A stretch of DNA of 64,000 bases, taken from contig NW_027488378.1 of NCBI RefSeq assembly GCF_051014445.1, positions 4,030,001 to 4,094,000 on the forward strand, read 5' to 3'. The notes below the pieces were generated by a model. It saw nothing but the letters and a program-made list of their open reading frames with translations. It was not told the DNA's origin and did not search any database. Positions 24,024 through 37,682 of this stretch are shown in pieces. The DNA is from Colletes latitarsis. Its lineage: Eukaryota > Arthropoda > Insecta > Hymenoptera > Colletidae. Position numbers and translations under genes: made by a program. Numbering within the stretch: position 1 is the first letter of the stretch; every line of letters begins with the position of its first letter.

Positions 24024-27000
24024 AGGTCTGGGTTAGGTCCGGGATATGCCCGCATCTGGCTCATGATTTTGCCTTCTTCGCATACTTGTTGGCCAGATCC
24101 TGGGTTTTTTTCGTGTTTGAATCACGTAGTAATGTGGTAACACACTGAAGCAGTCAATTAAACCTGGTTTCGATCAATATTTCAGAGGATAACACCGGTT
24201 AGGTCTGGGTTAGGTCTGGGAAATGCGCGCATCTGGCTTATTCTTTCGCCTTCTTCGCATAATTCTTGGCCAGATCCTGGGTTTTTTCCGTGTTTGAATC
24301 ACGTAGTAATGTGGTAACACACTGAAGCAGTCAATTAAACCTGGTTTCGATCAATATTTCAGAGGATAACACCGGTTAGGTCTGGGATAGGTCTGGGTTA
24401 TGCCCGCATCTGGCTCATGATTTTGCCTTCTTCGCATACTTGTTGGCCAGATCCTGGGTTCTTTTCGTGTTTCAATCACGTAGTAATGTGGTAACACAGT
24501 GAGGCAGTCTATTAAACCTGGATTCGGACAGTATTTTAGAGGATAACACCGGTTAGGTCTGGGTTAGGTCTGGGTTATGCCCGCATCTGGCTCATGATTT
24601 TGCCTTCTTCGCATACTTGTTGGCCAGATCCTGGGTTTTTTTCGTGTTTGAATCACGTAGTAATGTGGTAACACACTGAAGCTGTCAATTAAACCTGGTT
24701 TCGATCAATATTTTAGAGGATAACACCGGTTACGTCTGGGTTAGGTCTGGGTTATGCCCGCATCTGGCTCATGATTTTGCCTTCTTCGCATACTTCTTGG
24801 CCATATCCTGGGTTTTTTTCGTGTTTGAATCACGTAGGAATGTGGTAACACACTGAAGCAGTCATTTAAACCTGGTTTCGATCAATATTTCAGAGGATAA
24901 CACCGGTTAGGTCTGTGTTAGGTCCGGGATATGCCCGCATCTGGCTCATGATTTTGCCTTCTTCGCATACTTGCTGGCCAGATCCTGGGTTTTTTTCGTG
25001 TTTGAATCACGTAGTAATGTGGTAACACACTGAAGCTGTCAATTAAACCTGGTTTCGATCAATATTTTAGAGGATAACACCGGTTAGGTCTGGGTTAGGT
25101 CTGGGTTATGCCCGCATCTGGCTCATGATTTTGCCTTCTTCGCATACTTGTTGGCCAGATCCTGGGTTTTTTTCGTGTTTGAATCACGTAGTAATGTGGT
25201 AACACACTGAAGCTGTCAATTAAACCTGGTTTCGATCAATATTTTAGAGGATAACACCGGTTGGGTCTGGGTTAGGTCTGGGATATGCGCGCATCTGGCT
25301 TATACTTTCACCTTTTTCGCAAACTTGTTGGCCAGATCCTGGGTTTTTTCCGTGTTTGATCACGTAGTAATGTGGTAACACACTGAAGCAGTCAATAAAA
25401 CCTGGTTTCGATCAATATTTTAGAGGATAACACCGGTTAGGTCTGGGTTAGGTCTGGGATTTGCGCGCATCTGGCTTATACTTTCGCCTTTTTCGCAAAC
25501 TTGTTGGCCAGATCCTGGGTATTCTCCGTGTTTGAATCACGTAGTAATGTGGTAACACACTGAAGCAGTCAATTAAACCTGGTTTCTATCAATGTTTTAG
25601 AGGATAACACCGGTTAGGTCTCGGTTAGGTCCGGGATATGCCCGCATCTGGCTCATGATTTTGCCCTCTTCGCATACTTGTTGTCCAGATCTTGGGTTTT
25701 TTTCGTGTTTGAATCACGTAGTAATGTGGTAACACACTGAAGCAGTCAATTAAACCTGGTTTCTATCAATATTTTAGAGGATAACACCGGTTAGGTCTGG
25801 GTTAGGTCTGGGAAATGTGCGCATCTGGCTTATTGTTTCGCCTTCTTCGCATACTTCTTGGCCAGATCCTGGGTTTTTTTCGTGTTTGAATCACGTAGGA
25901 ATGTGGTAACACACTGAAGCAGTCAATTAAACCTGGTTTCGATCAATATTTTAGAGGATAACACCGGTTAGGTCTGGGTTAGGTCCCGGATATGCCCGCA
26001 TCTGGCTCATGATTTTGCCTTCTTCGCATACTTGTTGGCCAGATCCTGGGTTTTTTTCGTGTTTGAATCACGTAGTAATGTGGCAACACACTGAAGCTGT
26101 CAATTAAACCTGGTTTCGATCAATATTTTAGAGGATAACACCGGTTAGGTCTGGGTTAGGTCTGGGTTATGCCCGCATCTGGCTCATGATTTTGCCTTCT
26201 TCGCATACCTGTTGGCCAGATCCTGGGTTTTTTTCGTGTTTGAATCACGTAGTAATGTGGTAACACACTGAAGCTGTCAATTAAACCTGGTCTCGATCAA
26301 TATTTTACAGGATAACACCGGTTAGGTCTGGGTTAGGTCTGGGTTACACCCGCATCTGGCTCATGATTTTGCCTTCTTCGCATACTTGTTGGCCAGATCC
26401 TGGGTTTTTTTCGTGTTTGAATCACGTAGTAATGTGGTAACACACTGAAGCTGTCAATTAAACCTGGTTTCGATCAATATTTTAGAGGATAACACCGGTT
26501 AGGTCTGGGTTAGGTCTGGGATATGCGCGCATCTGACTTATACTTTCACCTTTTTCGCAAACTTGCTGGCCAGATCCTGGGTTTTTTCCGTGTTTGAATC
26601 ACGTAGTAATGTGGTAACACACTGAAGCAGTCAATAAAACCTGGTTTCGATCAATATTTTAGAGGATAACACCGGTTAGGTCTGGGTTAGGTCTGGGATT
26701 TGCGCGCATCTGGCTTATACTTTCGGCTTTTTCGCAAACTTGTTGGCCAGATCCTGGGTATTTTTCGTGTTTGAATCACGTAGTAATGTGGTAACACACT
26801 GAAGCAGTCAATTAAACCTGGTTTCTATCAATATTTTAGAGGATAACACCGGTTAGGTCTGGGTTAGGTCTGGGATATGCGCGCATCTGGCTTATACTTT
26901 CACCTTTTTCGCAAACTTGCTGGCCAGATCCTGGGTTTTTTCCGTGTTTGAATCACGTAGTAATGTGGTAACACACTGAAGCAGTCAATAAAACCTGGTT

Positions 27001-28793
27001 TCGATCAATATTTTAGAGGATAACACCGGTTAGGTCTGGGTTAGGTCTGGGATTTGCGCGCATCTGGCTTATATTTTCGGCTTTTTCGCAAACTTGTTGG
27101 CCAGATCCTGGGTATTTTTCGTGTTTGAATCACGTAGTAATGTGGTAACACACTGAAGCAGTCAATTAAACCTGGTTTCGATCAATATTTTAGAGGATAA
27201 CACCGGTTAGGTCTGGGATAGGTCCGGGATATGCCCGCATCTGGCTTATACTTTCACCTTTTTCGCAAACTTGTTGGCCAGATCCTGGGTTTTTTCCGTG
27301 TTTGAATCACGTAGTAATGTGGTAACACACTGAAGCAGTCAATAAAACCTGGTTTCGATCAATATTTTAGAGGATAACACCGGTTAGGTCTGGGTTAGGT
27401 CCGGGATATGCCCGCATCTGGCTCATGATTTTGCCTTCTTCGCATACTTGTTGGCCAGATCCTGGGATTTTTCCTGTTTGAATCACGTAGTAATGTGGTA
27501 AACACTGAAGCTGTCAATTAAACCTGGTTTCGATCAATATTTTAGAGGATAACACCGGTTAGGTCTGGGTTAGGTCTGGGTTATGCCCGCATCTGGGTCA
27601 TGATTTTGCCTTCTTCGCATACTTGTTGGCCAGATCCTGGGTATTTTTCGTGTTTGAATCACGTAGTAATGTGGTAACACACTGAAGCAGTCAATTAAAC
27701 CTGGTTTCGATCAATATTTTAGAGGATAACACCGGTTAGGTCTGGGTTAGGTCTGGGATTTGCGCGCATCTGGCTTATACTTTCGGCTTTTTCGCAAACT
27801 TGTTGGCCAGATCCTGGGTATTTTTCGTGTTTGAATCACGTAGTAATGTGGTAACACACTGAAGCAGTCAATTAAACCTGGTTTCGATCAATATTTTAGA
27901 GGATAACACCGGTTAGGTCTGGGATAGGTCCGGGATATGCCCGCATCTGGCTTATACTTTCACCTTTTTCGCAAACTTGTTGGCCAGATCCTGGGTTTTT
28001 TCCGTGTTTGAATCACGTAGTAATGTGGTAACACACTGAAGCAGTCAATAAAACCTGGTTTCGATCAATATTTTAGAGGATAACACCGGTTAGGTCTGGG
28101 TTAGGTCCGGGATATGCCCGCATCTGGCTCATGATTTTGCCTTCTTCGCATACTTGTTGGCCAGATCCTGGGTTTTTTTCGTGTTTGAATCACGTAGTAA
28201 TGTGGTAACACACTGAAGCAGTCAATTAAACCTGGTTTCGATCAATATTTTAGAGGATAACACCGGTTAGGTCTGGGTTAGGTCTTGGTTATGCCCGCAT
28301 CTGGCTCATGATTTTGCCTTCTTCGCATACTTGTTGGCCAGATCCTGGGTTTTTTTCGTGTTTGAATCATGTAGTAATGTGGTAACACACTGAAGCAGTC
28401 AATTAAACCTGGTTTCGATCAATATTTCAGTGGATAACACCGGTTTGGTCTGGGTTATGTCTGGGTTATGCCCGCATCTGGCTCATGATTTTGCCTTCTT
28501 CGCATACTTGTTGGCCAGATCCTGGGATTTTTCCTGTTTGAATCACGTAGTAATGTGGTAAACACTGAAGCTGTCAATTAAACCTGGTTTCGATCAATAT
28601 TTTAGAGGATAACACCGGTTAGGTCTGGGTTAGGTCTGGGTTATGCCCGCATCTGGGTCATGATTTTGCCTTCTTCGCATACTTGTTGGCCAGATCCTGG
28701 GTATTTTCCGTGTTTGAATCACGTAGTAATGTGGTAACGCACTGAAGCAGTCAATTAAACCTGGTTTCGATCAATATTTTAGAGGATAACACC

Positions 28794-30208
28794 GGTTAGG
28801 TCTGGGTTAGGTCTGGGATTTGCGCGCATCTGGCTTATACTTTCGCCATTTTCGCAAACATGTTGGCCAGATCCTGGGTATTTTCCGTGTTTGAATCACG
28901 TAGTAAAGTGGTAACACACTGAAGCAGTCAATTAAACCTGGTTTCGATCAATATTTTAGAGGATAACACCGGTTAGGTCTGGGTTAGGTCTGGGTTATGC
29001 CCGCATCTGGCTCATGATTTTGCCTTCTTCGCATACTTGTTGGCCAGATCCTGGGTATTTTCCGTGTTTGAATCACGTAGTAATGTGGTAACGCACTGAA
29101 GCAGTCTATTAAACCTGGTTTCGATCAATATTTTAGAGGATAACACCGGTTAGGCCTGGGTTAGGTCCGGGATATGCCCGCATCTGGCTCATGATTTTGC
29201 CTTCTTCGCATACTTGTTGGCCAGATCCTGGGTTTTTTTCGTGTTTGAATCATGTAGTAATGTGGTAACACACTGAAGCAGTCAATTAAACCTGGTTTCG
29301 ATCAATATTTCAGTGGATAACACCGGTTAGGTCTGGGTTAGGTCCGGGATATGCCCGCATCTGGCTCATGATTTTGCCTTCTTCGCATACTTGTTGGACA
29401 GATCCTGGGTTTTTTTCGTGTTTGAATCACGTAGTAATGTGGTAATACACTGAAGCAGTCAATAAAACCTGGTTTCGATTAATATTTTAGAGGATAACAC
29501 CGGTTTGGTCTGGGTTATGTCTGGGTTATGCCCGCATCTGGCTCATGATTTTGCCTTCTTTGCATACTTGTTAGCCAGATCCTGGGGTTTTTTCGTGTTT
29601 GAATCACGTAGTAATGTGGTAACACACTGAAGCAGTCAATTAAACCTGGTTTCGATCGTTATTTTAGAGGATAACACCGGTTAGGTCTGGGATAGGTCCG
29701 GGATATGCCCGCATCTGGCTCATGATTTTGCCTTCTTCGCATACTTGTTGGCCAGATCCTGGGTTTTTTTCGTGGTTGAATCACGTAGTAATGTGGTAAC
29801 ACACTGAAGCAGTCAATTAAACCTGGTTTCGATCAATATTTTAGAGGATAACGCCGGTTAGGTCTGGGTTAGGTTTGGGAAATGCGCGCATCTGGCTTAT
29901 ACTTTCGCCTTCTTCGCATACTTGTTGGTCAGATCCTGGGTTTTTTTCGTGTTTGAATAACGTAGGAATGTGGTAACACACTGAAGCAGTCAATTAAACC
30001 TGGTTTCGATCAATATTTTAGAGGATAACACCGGTTAGGTCTGGGTTAGGTCCGGGATATGCCCGCATCTGGCTCATGATTTTGCCTTCTTCGCATACTT
30101 GTTGGCCAGATCCTGGGATTTTTCGTGTTTGAATCACGTAGTAATGTGGAAACACTCTGAAGCAGTCAATTAAACCTGGTTTCGATCAATATTTCAGAGG
30201 ATAACACC
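28794..30208 (+). repeat. 8-monomer block, copy 1 of 4 (1415 bp)
   Basis: The block begins with a B monomer with 'cattttcgcaaacatg' and 'gtaaagtgg'. It then has monomers marked 'acgcactg' plus 'tctatt', 'ggcctggg' plus 'cagtggataac', 'ttggacag', 'tttggtctgggttatgtc' plus 'cttgttagcc', 'gtggttgaatc', 'ttaggtttggg', and finally 'gggatttttcgtg' with a 1-bp deletion. The same series recurs at 31271, 34808 and 37991. The first four monomers also occur at 43830-44537. Confidence 0.85.
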
Positions 30209-31270
30209 GGTTAGGTCTGGGTTAGGTCTGGGATATGCGCGCATCTGGCTTATACTTTCGCCTTTTTCGCAAACTTGCTGGCTAGATCCTGGGTTTTTTT
30301 CGTGTTTGAATCACGTAGTAATGTGGTAATACACTGAAGCAGTCAATAAAACCTGGTTTCGATCAATATTTTAGAGGATAACACCGGTTAGGTCTGGGAT
30401 AGGTCCGGGATATGCCCGCATCTGGCTCATGATTTTGCCTTCTTCGCATACTTGTTGGCCAGATCCTGGGTTTTTTTCGTGGTTGAATCACGTAGTAATG
30501 TGGTAACACACTGAAGCAGTCAATTAAACCTGGTTTCGATCAATATTTTAGAGGATAACGCCGGTTAGGTCTGGGTTAGGTCTGGGAAATGCGCGCATCT
30601 GGCTTATACTTTCGCCTTCTTCGCATACATGTTGGTCAGATCCTGGGTTTTTTTCGTGTTTGAATCACGTAGTAATGTGGTAATACACTGAAGCAGTCAA
30701 TAAAACCTGGTTTCGATCAATATTTTAGAGGATAACACCGGTTAGGTCTGGGTTAGGTCTGGGTTAAGCCCGCATCTAGCTCATGATTTTGCCTTCTTCG
30801 CATACTTGTTGGCCAGATCCTGGGGTTTTTTCGTGTTTGAATCACGTCGTAATGTGGTAACACACTGATGCAGTCAATTAAACCTGGTTTCGATCAATAT
30901 TTTAGAGGATAACACCGGTTAGGTCTGGGATAGGTCCGGTATATGCCCGCATCTGGCTCATGATTTTGCCTTCTTCGCATACTTGTTGGCCAGATCCTGG
31001 GTTTTTTTCGTGGTTGAATCACGTAGTAATGTGGTAACACACTGAAGCAGTCAATTAAACCTGGTTTCGATCAATATTTTAGAGGATAACGCCGGTTAGG
31101 TCTGGGTTAGGACTGGGAAATGCGCGCATCTGGCTTATACTTTCGCCTTCTTCGCATACTTGTTGGTCATTTCCTGGGTTTTTTTCGTGTTTGAATCACG
31201 TAGGAATGTGGTAACACACTGAAGCAGTCTATTAAACCTGGTTTCGATGAATATTTTAGAGGATAACACC

Positions 31271-32685
31271 GGTTAGGTCTGGGTTAGGTCCGGGATATGC
31301 CCGCATCTGGCTTATACTTTCGCCATTTTCGCAAACATGTTGGCCAGATCCTGGGTATTTTCCGTGTTTGAATCACGTAGTAAAGTGGTAACACACTGAA
31401 GCAGTCAATTAAACCTGGTTTCGATCAATATTTTAGAGGATAACACCGGTTAGGTCTGGGTTAGGTCTGGGTTATGCCCGCATCTGGCTCATGATTTTGC
31501 CTTCTTCGCATACTTGTTGGCCAGATCCTGGGTATTTTCCGTGTTTGAATCACGTAGTAATGTGGTAACGCACTGAAGCAGTCTATTAAACCTGGTTTCG
31601 ATCAATATTTTAGAGGATAACACCGGTTAGGCCTGGGTTAGGTCCGGGATATGCCCGCATCTGGCTCATGATTTTGCCTTCTTCGCATACTTGTTGGCCA
31701 GATCCTGGGTTTTTTTCGTGTTTGAATCATGTAGTAATGTGGTAACACACTGAAGCAGTCAATTAAACCTGGTTTCGATCAATATTTCAGTGGATAACAC
31801 CGGTTAGGTCTGGGTTAGGTCCGGGATATGCCCGCATCTGGCTCATGATTTTGCCTTCTTCGCATACTTGTTGGACAGATCCTGGGTTTTTTTCGTGTTT
31901 GAATCACGTAGTAATGTGGTAATACACTGAAGCAGTCAATAAAACCTGGTTTCGATTAATATTTTAGAGGATAACACCGGTTTGGTCTGGGTTATGTCTG
32001 GGTTATGCCCGCATCTGGCTCATGATTTTGCCTTCTTTGCATACTTGTTAGCCAGATCCTGGGGTTTTTTCGTGTTTGAATCACGTAGTAATGTGGTAAC
32101 ACACTGAAGCAGTCAATTAAACCTGGTTTCGATCGTTATTTTAGAGGATAACACCGGTTAGGTCTGGGATAGGTCCGGGATATGCCCGCATCTGGCTCAT
32201 GATTTTGCCTTCTTCGCATACTTGTTGGCCAGATCCTGGGTTTTTTTCGTGGTTGAATCACGTAGTAATGTGGTAACACACTGAAGCAGTCAATTAAACC
32301 TGGTTTCGATCAATATTTTAGAGGATAACGCCGGTTAGGTCTGGGTTAGGTTTGGGAAATGCGCGCATCTGGCTTATACTTTCGCCTTCTTCGCATACTT
32401 GTTGGTCAGATCCTGGGTTTTTTTCGTGTTTGAATAACGTAGGAATGTGGTAACACACTGAAGCAGTCAATTAAACCTGGTTTCGATCAATATTTTAGAG
32501 GATAACACCGGTTAGGTCTGGGTTAGGTCCGGGATATGCCCGCATCTGGCTCATGATTTTGCCTTCTTCGCATACTTGTTGGCCAGATCCTGGGATTTTT
32601 CGTGTTTGAATCACGTAGTAATGTGGAAACACTCTGAAGCAGTCAATTAAACCTGGTTTCGATCAATATTTCAGAGGATAACACC
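31271..32685 (+). repeat. 8-monomer block, copy 2 of 4
   Basis: It carries the same ordered markers as 28794-30208 at an offset of 2477 bp (14 monomers minus 1 bp). The opening of its first monomer is different ('ttaggtccgggatatgcccg'), so the left junction falls inside that monomer. Like copy 1 it has 'catgattttgcc' and 'ccagatcctggg' where copies 3 and 4 have changes. Confidence 0.85.
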
Positions 32686-34499
32686 GGTTAGGTCTGGGTT
32701 AGGTCTGGGATATGCGCGCATCTGGCTTATACTTTCACCTTTTTCGCAAACTTGCTGGCCAGATCCTGGGTTTTCTCCGTGTTTGAATCACGTAGTAATG
32801 TGGTAACACACTGAAGCAGTCAATAAAACCTGGTTTCGATCAATATTTTAGAGGATAACACCGGTTAGGTCTGGGTTAGGTCTGGGATTTGCGCGCATCT
32901 GGCTTATACTTTCGGCTTTTTCGCAAACTTGTTGGCCAGATCCTGGGTATTTTTCGTGTTTGAATCACGTAGTAATGTGGTAACACACTGAAGCAGTCAA
33001 TTAAACCTGGTTTCGATCAATATTTTAGAGGATAACACCGGTTAGGTCTGGGATAGGTCCGGGATATGCCCGCATCTGGCTTATACTTTCACCTTTTTCG
33101 CAAACTTGTTGGCCAGATCCTGGGTTTTTTCCGTGTTTGAATCACGTAGTAATGTGGTAACACACTGAAGCAGTCAATAAAACCTGGTTTCGATCAATAT
33201 TTTAGAGGATAACACCGGTTAGGTCTGGGTTAGGTCCGGGATATGCCCGCATCTGGCTCATGATTTTGCCTTCTTCGCATACTTGTTGGCCAGATCCTGG
33301 GTTTTTTTCGTGTTTGAATCACGTAGTAATGTGGTAACACACTGAAGCAGTCAATTAAACCTGGTTTCGATCAATATTTTAGAGGATAACACCGGTTAGG
33401 TCTGGGTTAGGTCTTGGTTATGCCCGCATCTGGCTCATGATTTTGCCTTCTTCGCATACTTGTTGGCCAGATCCTGGGTTTTTTTCGTGTTTGAATCATG
33501 TAGTAATGTGGTAACACACTGAAGCAGTCAATTAAACCTGGTTTCGATCAATATTTCAGTGGATAACACCGGTTTGGTCTGGGTTAGGTCTGGGTTATGC
33601 CCGCATCTGGGTCATGATTTTGCCTTCTTCGCATACTTGTTGGCCAGATCCTGGGTATTTTTCGTGTTTGAATCACGTAGTAATGTGGTAACACACTGAA
33701 GCAGTCAATTAAACCTGGTTTCGATCAATATTTTAGAGGATAACACCGGTTAGGTCTGGGTTAGGTCTGGGATTTGCGCGCATCTGGCTTATACTTTCGG
33801 CTTTTTCGCAAACTTGTTGGCCAGATCCTGGGTATTTTTCGTGTTTGAATCACGTAGTAATGTGGTAACACACTGAAGCAGTCAATTAAACCTGGTTTCG
33901 ATCAATATTTTAGAGGATAACACCGGTTAGGTCTGGGATAGGTCCGGGATATGCCCGCATCTGGCTTATACTTTCACCTTTTTCGCAAACTTGTTGGCCA
34001 GATCCTGGGTTTTTTCCGTGTTTGAATCACGTAGTAATGTGGTAACACACTGAAGCAGTCAATAAAACCTGGTTTCGATCAATATTTTAGAGGATAACAC
34101 CGGTTAGGTCTGGGTTAGGTCCGGGATATGCCCGCATCTGGCTCATGATTTTGCCTTCTTCGCATACTTGTTGGCCAGATCCTGGGTTTTTTTCGTGTTT
34201 GAATCACGTAGTAATGTGGTAACACACTGAAGCAGTCAATTAAACCTGGTTTCGATCAATATTTTAGAGGATAACACCGGTTAGGTCTGGGTTAGGTCTT
34301 GGTTATGCCCGCATCTGGCTCATGATTTTGCCTTCTTCGCATACTTGTTGGCCAGATCCTGGGTTTTTTTCGTGTTTGAATCATGTAGTAATGTGGTAAC
34401 ACACTGAAGCAGTCAATTAAACCTGGTTTCGATCAATATTTCAGTGGATAACACCGGTTTGGTCTGGGTTATGTCTGGGTTATGCCCGCATCTGGCTCA

Positions 34500-37400
34500 T
34501 GATTTTGCCTTCTTCGCATACTTGTTGGCCAGATCCTGGGATTTTTCCTGTTTGAATCACGTAGTAATGTGGTAAACACTGAAGCTGTCAATTAAACCTG
34601 GTTTCGATCAATATTTTAGAGGATAACACCGGTTAGGTCTGGGTTAGGTCTGGGTTATGCCCGCATCTGGGTCATGATTTTGCCTTCTTCGCATACTTGT
34701 TGGCCAGATCCTGGGTATTTTCCGTGTTTGAATCACGTAGTAATGTGGTAACGCACTGAAGCAGTCAATTAAACCTGGTTTCGATCAATATTTTAGAGGA
34801 TAACACCGGTTAGGTCTGGGTTAGGTCTGGGATTTGCGCGCATCTGGCTTATACTTTCGCCATTTTCGCAAACATGTTGGCCAGATTCTGGGTATTTTCC
34901 GTGTTTGAATCACGTAGTAAAGTGGTAACACACTGAAGCAGTCAATTAAACCTGGTTTCGATCAATATTTTAGAGGATAACACCGGTTAGGTCTGGGTTA
35001 GGTCTGGGTTATGCCCGCATCTGGCTCATGATTTTGCCTTCTTCGCATACTTGTTGGCCAGATCCTGGGTATTTTCCGTGTTTGAATCACGTAGTAATGT
35101 GGTAACGCACTGAAGCAGTCTATTAAACCTGGTTTCGATCAATATTTTAGAGGATAACACCGGTTAGGCCTGGGTTAGGTCCGGGATATGCCCGCATCTG
35201 GCTCATGATTTTGCCTTCTTCGCATACTTGTTGGCCAGATCCTGGGTTTTTTTCGTGTTTGAATCATGTAGTAATGTGGTAACACACTGAAGCAGTCAAT
35301 TAAACCTGGTTTCGATCAATATTTCAGTGGATAACACCGGTTAGGTCTGGGTTAGGTCCGGGATATGCCCGCATCTGGCTCATGACTTTGCCTTCTTCGC
35401 ATACTTGTTGGACAGATCCTGGGTTTTTTTCGTGTTTGAATCACGTAGTAATGTGGTAATACACTGAAGCAGTCAATAAAACCTGGTTTCGATTAATATT
35501 TTAGAGGATAACACCGGTTTGGTCTGGGTTATGTCTGGGTTATGCCCGCATCTGGCTCATGATTTTGCCTTCTTTGCATACTTGTTAGCCAGATCCTGGG
35601 GTTTTTTCGTGTTTGAATCACGTAGTAATGTGGTAACACACTGAAGCAGTCAATTAAACCTGGTTTCGATCGTTATTTTAGAGGATAACACCGGTTAGGT
35701 CTGGGATAGGTCCGGGATATGCCCGCATCTGGCTCATGATTTTGCCTTCTTCGCATACTTGTTGGCCAGATCCTGGGTTTTTTTCGTGGTTGAATCACGT
35801 AGTAATGTGGTAACACACTGAAGCAGTCAATTAAACCTGGTTTCGATCAATATTTTAGAGGATAACGCCGGTTAGGTCTGGGTTAGGTTTGGGAAATGCG
35901 CGCATCTGGCTTATACTTTCGCCTTCTTCGCATACTTGTTGGTCAGATCCTGGGTTTTTTTCGTGTTTGAATAACGTAGGAATGTGGTAACACACTGAAG
36001 CAGTCAATTAAACCTGGTTTCGATCAATATTTTAGAGGATAACACCGGTTAGGTCTGGGTTAGGTCCGGGATATGCCCGCATCTGGCTCATGATTTTGCC
36101 TTCTTCGCATACTTGTTGGCCAGATCCTGGGATTTTTCGTGTTTGAATCACGTAGTAATGTGGAAACACTCTGAAGCAGTCAATTAAACCTGGTTTCGAT
36201 CAATATTTCAGAGGATAACACCGGTTAGGTCTGGGTTAGGTCTGGGATATGCGCGCATCTGGCTTATACTTTCGCCTTTTTCGCAAACTTGCTGGCTAGA
36301 TCCTGGGTTTTTTTCGTGTTTGAATCACGTAGTAATGTGGTAATACACTGAAGCAGTCAATAAAACCTGGTTTCGATCAATATTTTAGAGGATAACACCG
36401 GTTAGGTCTGGGATAGGTCCTGTATATGCCCGCATCTGGCTCATGATTTTGCCTTCTTCGCATACTTGTTGGCCAGATCCTGGGTTTTTTTCGTGGTTGA
36501 ATCACGTAGTAATGTGGTAACACACTGAAGCAGTCAATTAAACCTGGTTTCGATCAATATTTTAGAGGATAACGCCGGTTAGGTCTGGGTTAGGACTGGG
36601 AAATGCGCGCATCTGGCTTATACTTTCGCCTTCTTCGCATACTTGTTGGTCATTTCCTGGGTTTTTTTCGTGTTTGAATCACGTAGGAATGTGGTAACAC
36701 ACTGAAGCAGTCTATTAAACCTGGTTTCGATGAATATTTTAGAGGATAACACCGGTTAGGTCTGGGTTAGGTCCGGGATATGCCCGCATCTGGCTCATGA
36801 TTTTGCCTTCTTCGCATACTTGTTGGCCAGATCCTGGGTTTTTTTCGTGTTTGAATCACGTAGTAATGTGGTAACACACTGAAGCAGTCAGTTAAACCTG
36901 GTTTCGATCAATATTTCAGAGGATAACACCGGTTAGGTCTGGGTTAGGTCTGGGTTATGCCCGCATCTGGCTCATGATTTTGCCTTCTTCGGATACTTGC
37001 TGGCCAGATCCTGGGTTTTTTTCGTGTTTGAATCATGTAGTAATGTGGTAACACACTGAAGCAGTCAATTAAACCTGGTTTCCATCAATATTTCAGAGGA
37101 TAACACCGGTTAGGTCTGGGTTAGGTCTGGGTTTTGCCCGCATCTGGCTCATGATTTTTCCTTCTTCGCATACTTGTTGGCCAGATCCTGGGGTTTTTTC
37201 GTGTTTGAATCACGTAGTAATGTGGTAACACACTGAAGCAGTCAATTAAACCTGGTTTCGATCAATATTTTAGAGGATAACACCAGTTAGGTCTGGGATA
37301 GGTCCGGGATATGCCCGCATCTGGCTCATGATTTTGCCTTTTTCGCATACTTGTTGGCCAGATCCTGGGTTTTTTTCGTGGTTGAATCACGTAGTAATGT

Positions 37401-37682
37401 GGTAACACACTGAAGCAGTCAATTAAAGCTGGTTTCGATCAATATTTTAGAGGATAACGCCGGTTAGGTCTGGGTTAGGTCTGGGTTATGCCCGCATCTA
37501 GCTCATGATTTTGCCTTCTTCGCATACTTGTTGGCCAGATCCTGGGGTTTTTTCGTGTTTGAATCACGTAGTAATGTGGTAACACACTGAAGCAGTCAAT
37601 TAAAGCTGGTTTCGATCAATATTTTAGAGGATAACGCCGGTTAGGTCTGGGTTAGGTCTGGGTTATGCCCGCATCTAGCTCA
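34500..37682 (+). repeat. 18-monomer HOR, copy 1 (3183 bp)
   Basis: The offset between copies is 3183 bp at every marker checked: 'gggatttttcctg' (34541, 37724), 'ttaggtttggg' (monomers 35870, 39053), 'aggtcctgtatatg' (about 36417, 39600) and 'attaaagctgg' (37421, 40604). I saw no difference between copies at the markers compared. The left junction is within a monomer: 34456 opens 'ggtttggtctgggttatg' while 37639 opens 'ggttaggtc...atctagc', and they converge by 'gggatttttcc'. Ends are therefore approximate. Confidence 0.82.
34808..36222 (+). repeat. 8-monomer block, copy 3 of 4
   Basis: It lies 3537 bp after copy 2 (20 monomers minus 3 bp). It carries two private changes shared only with copy 4: 'ccagattctggg' (about 34886) and 'catgactttgcc' (about 35386). 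These make copies 3 and 4 sister copies, in agreement with the larger duplication around them. Confidence 0.85.
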
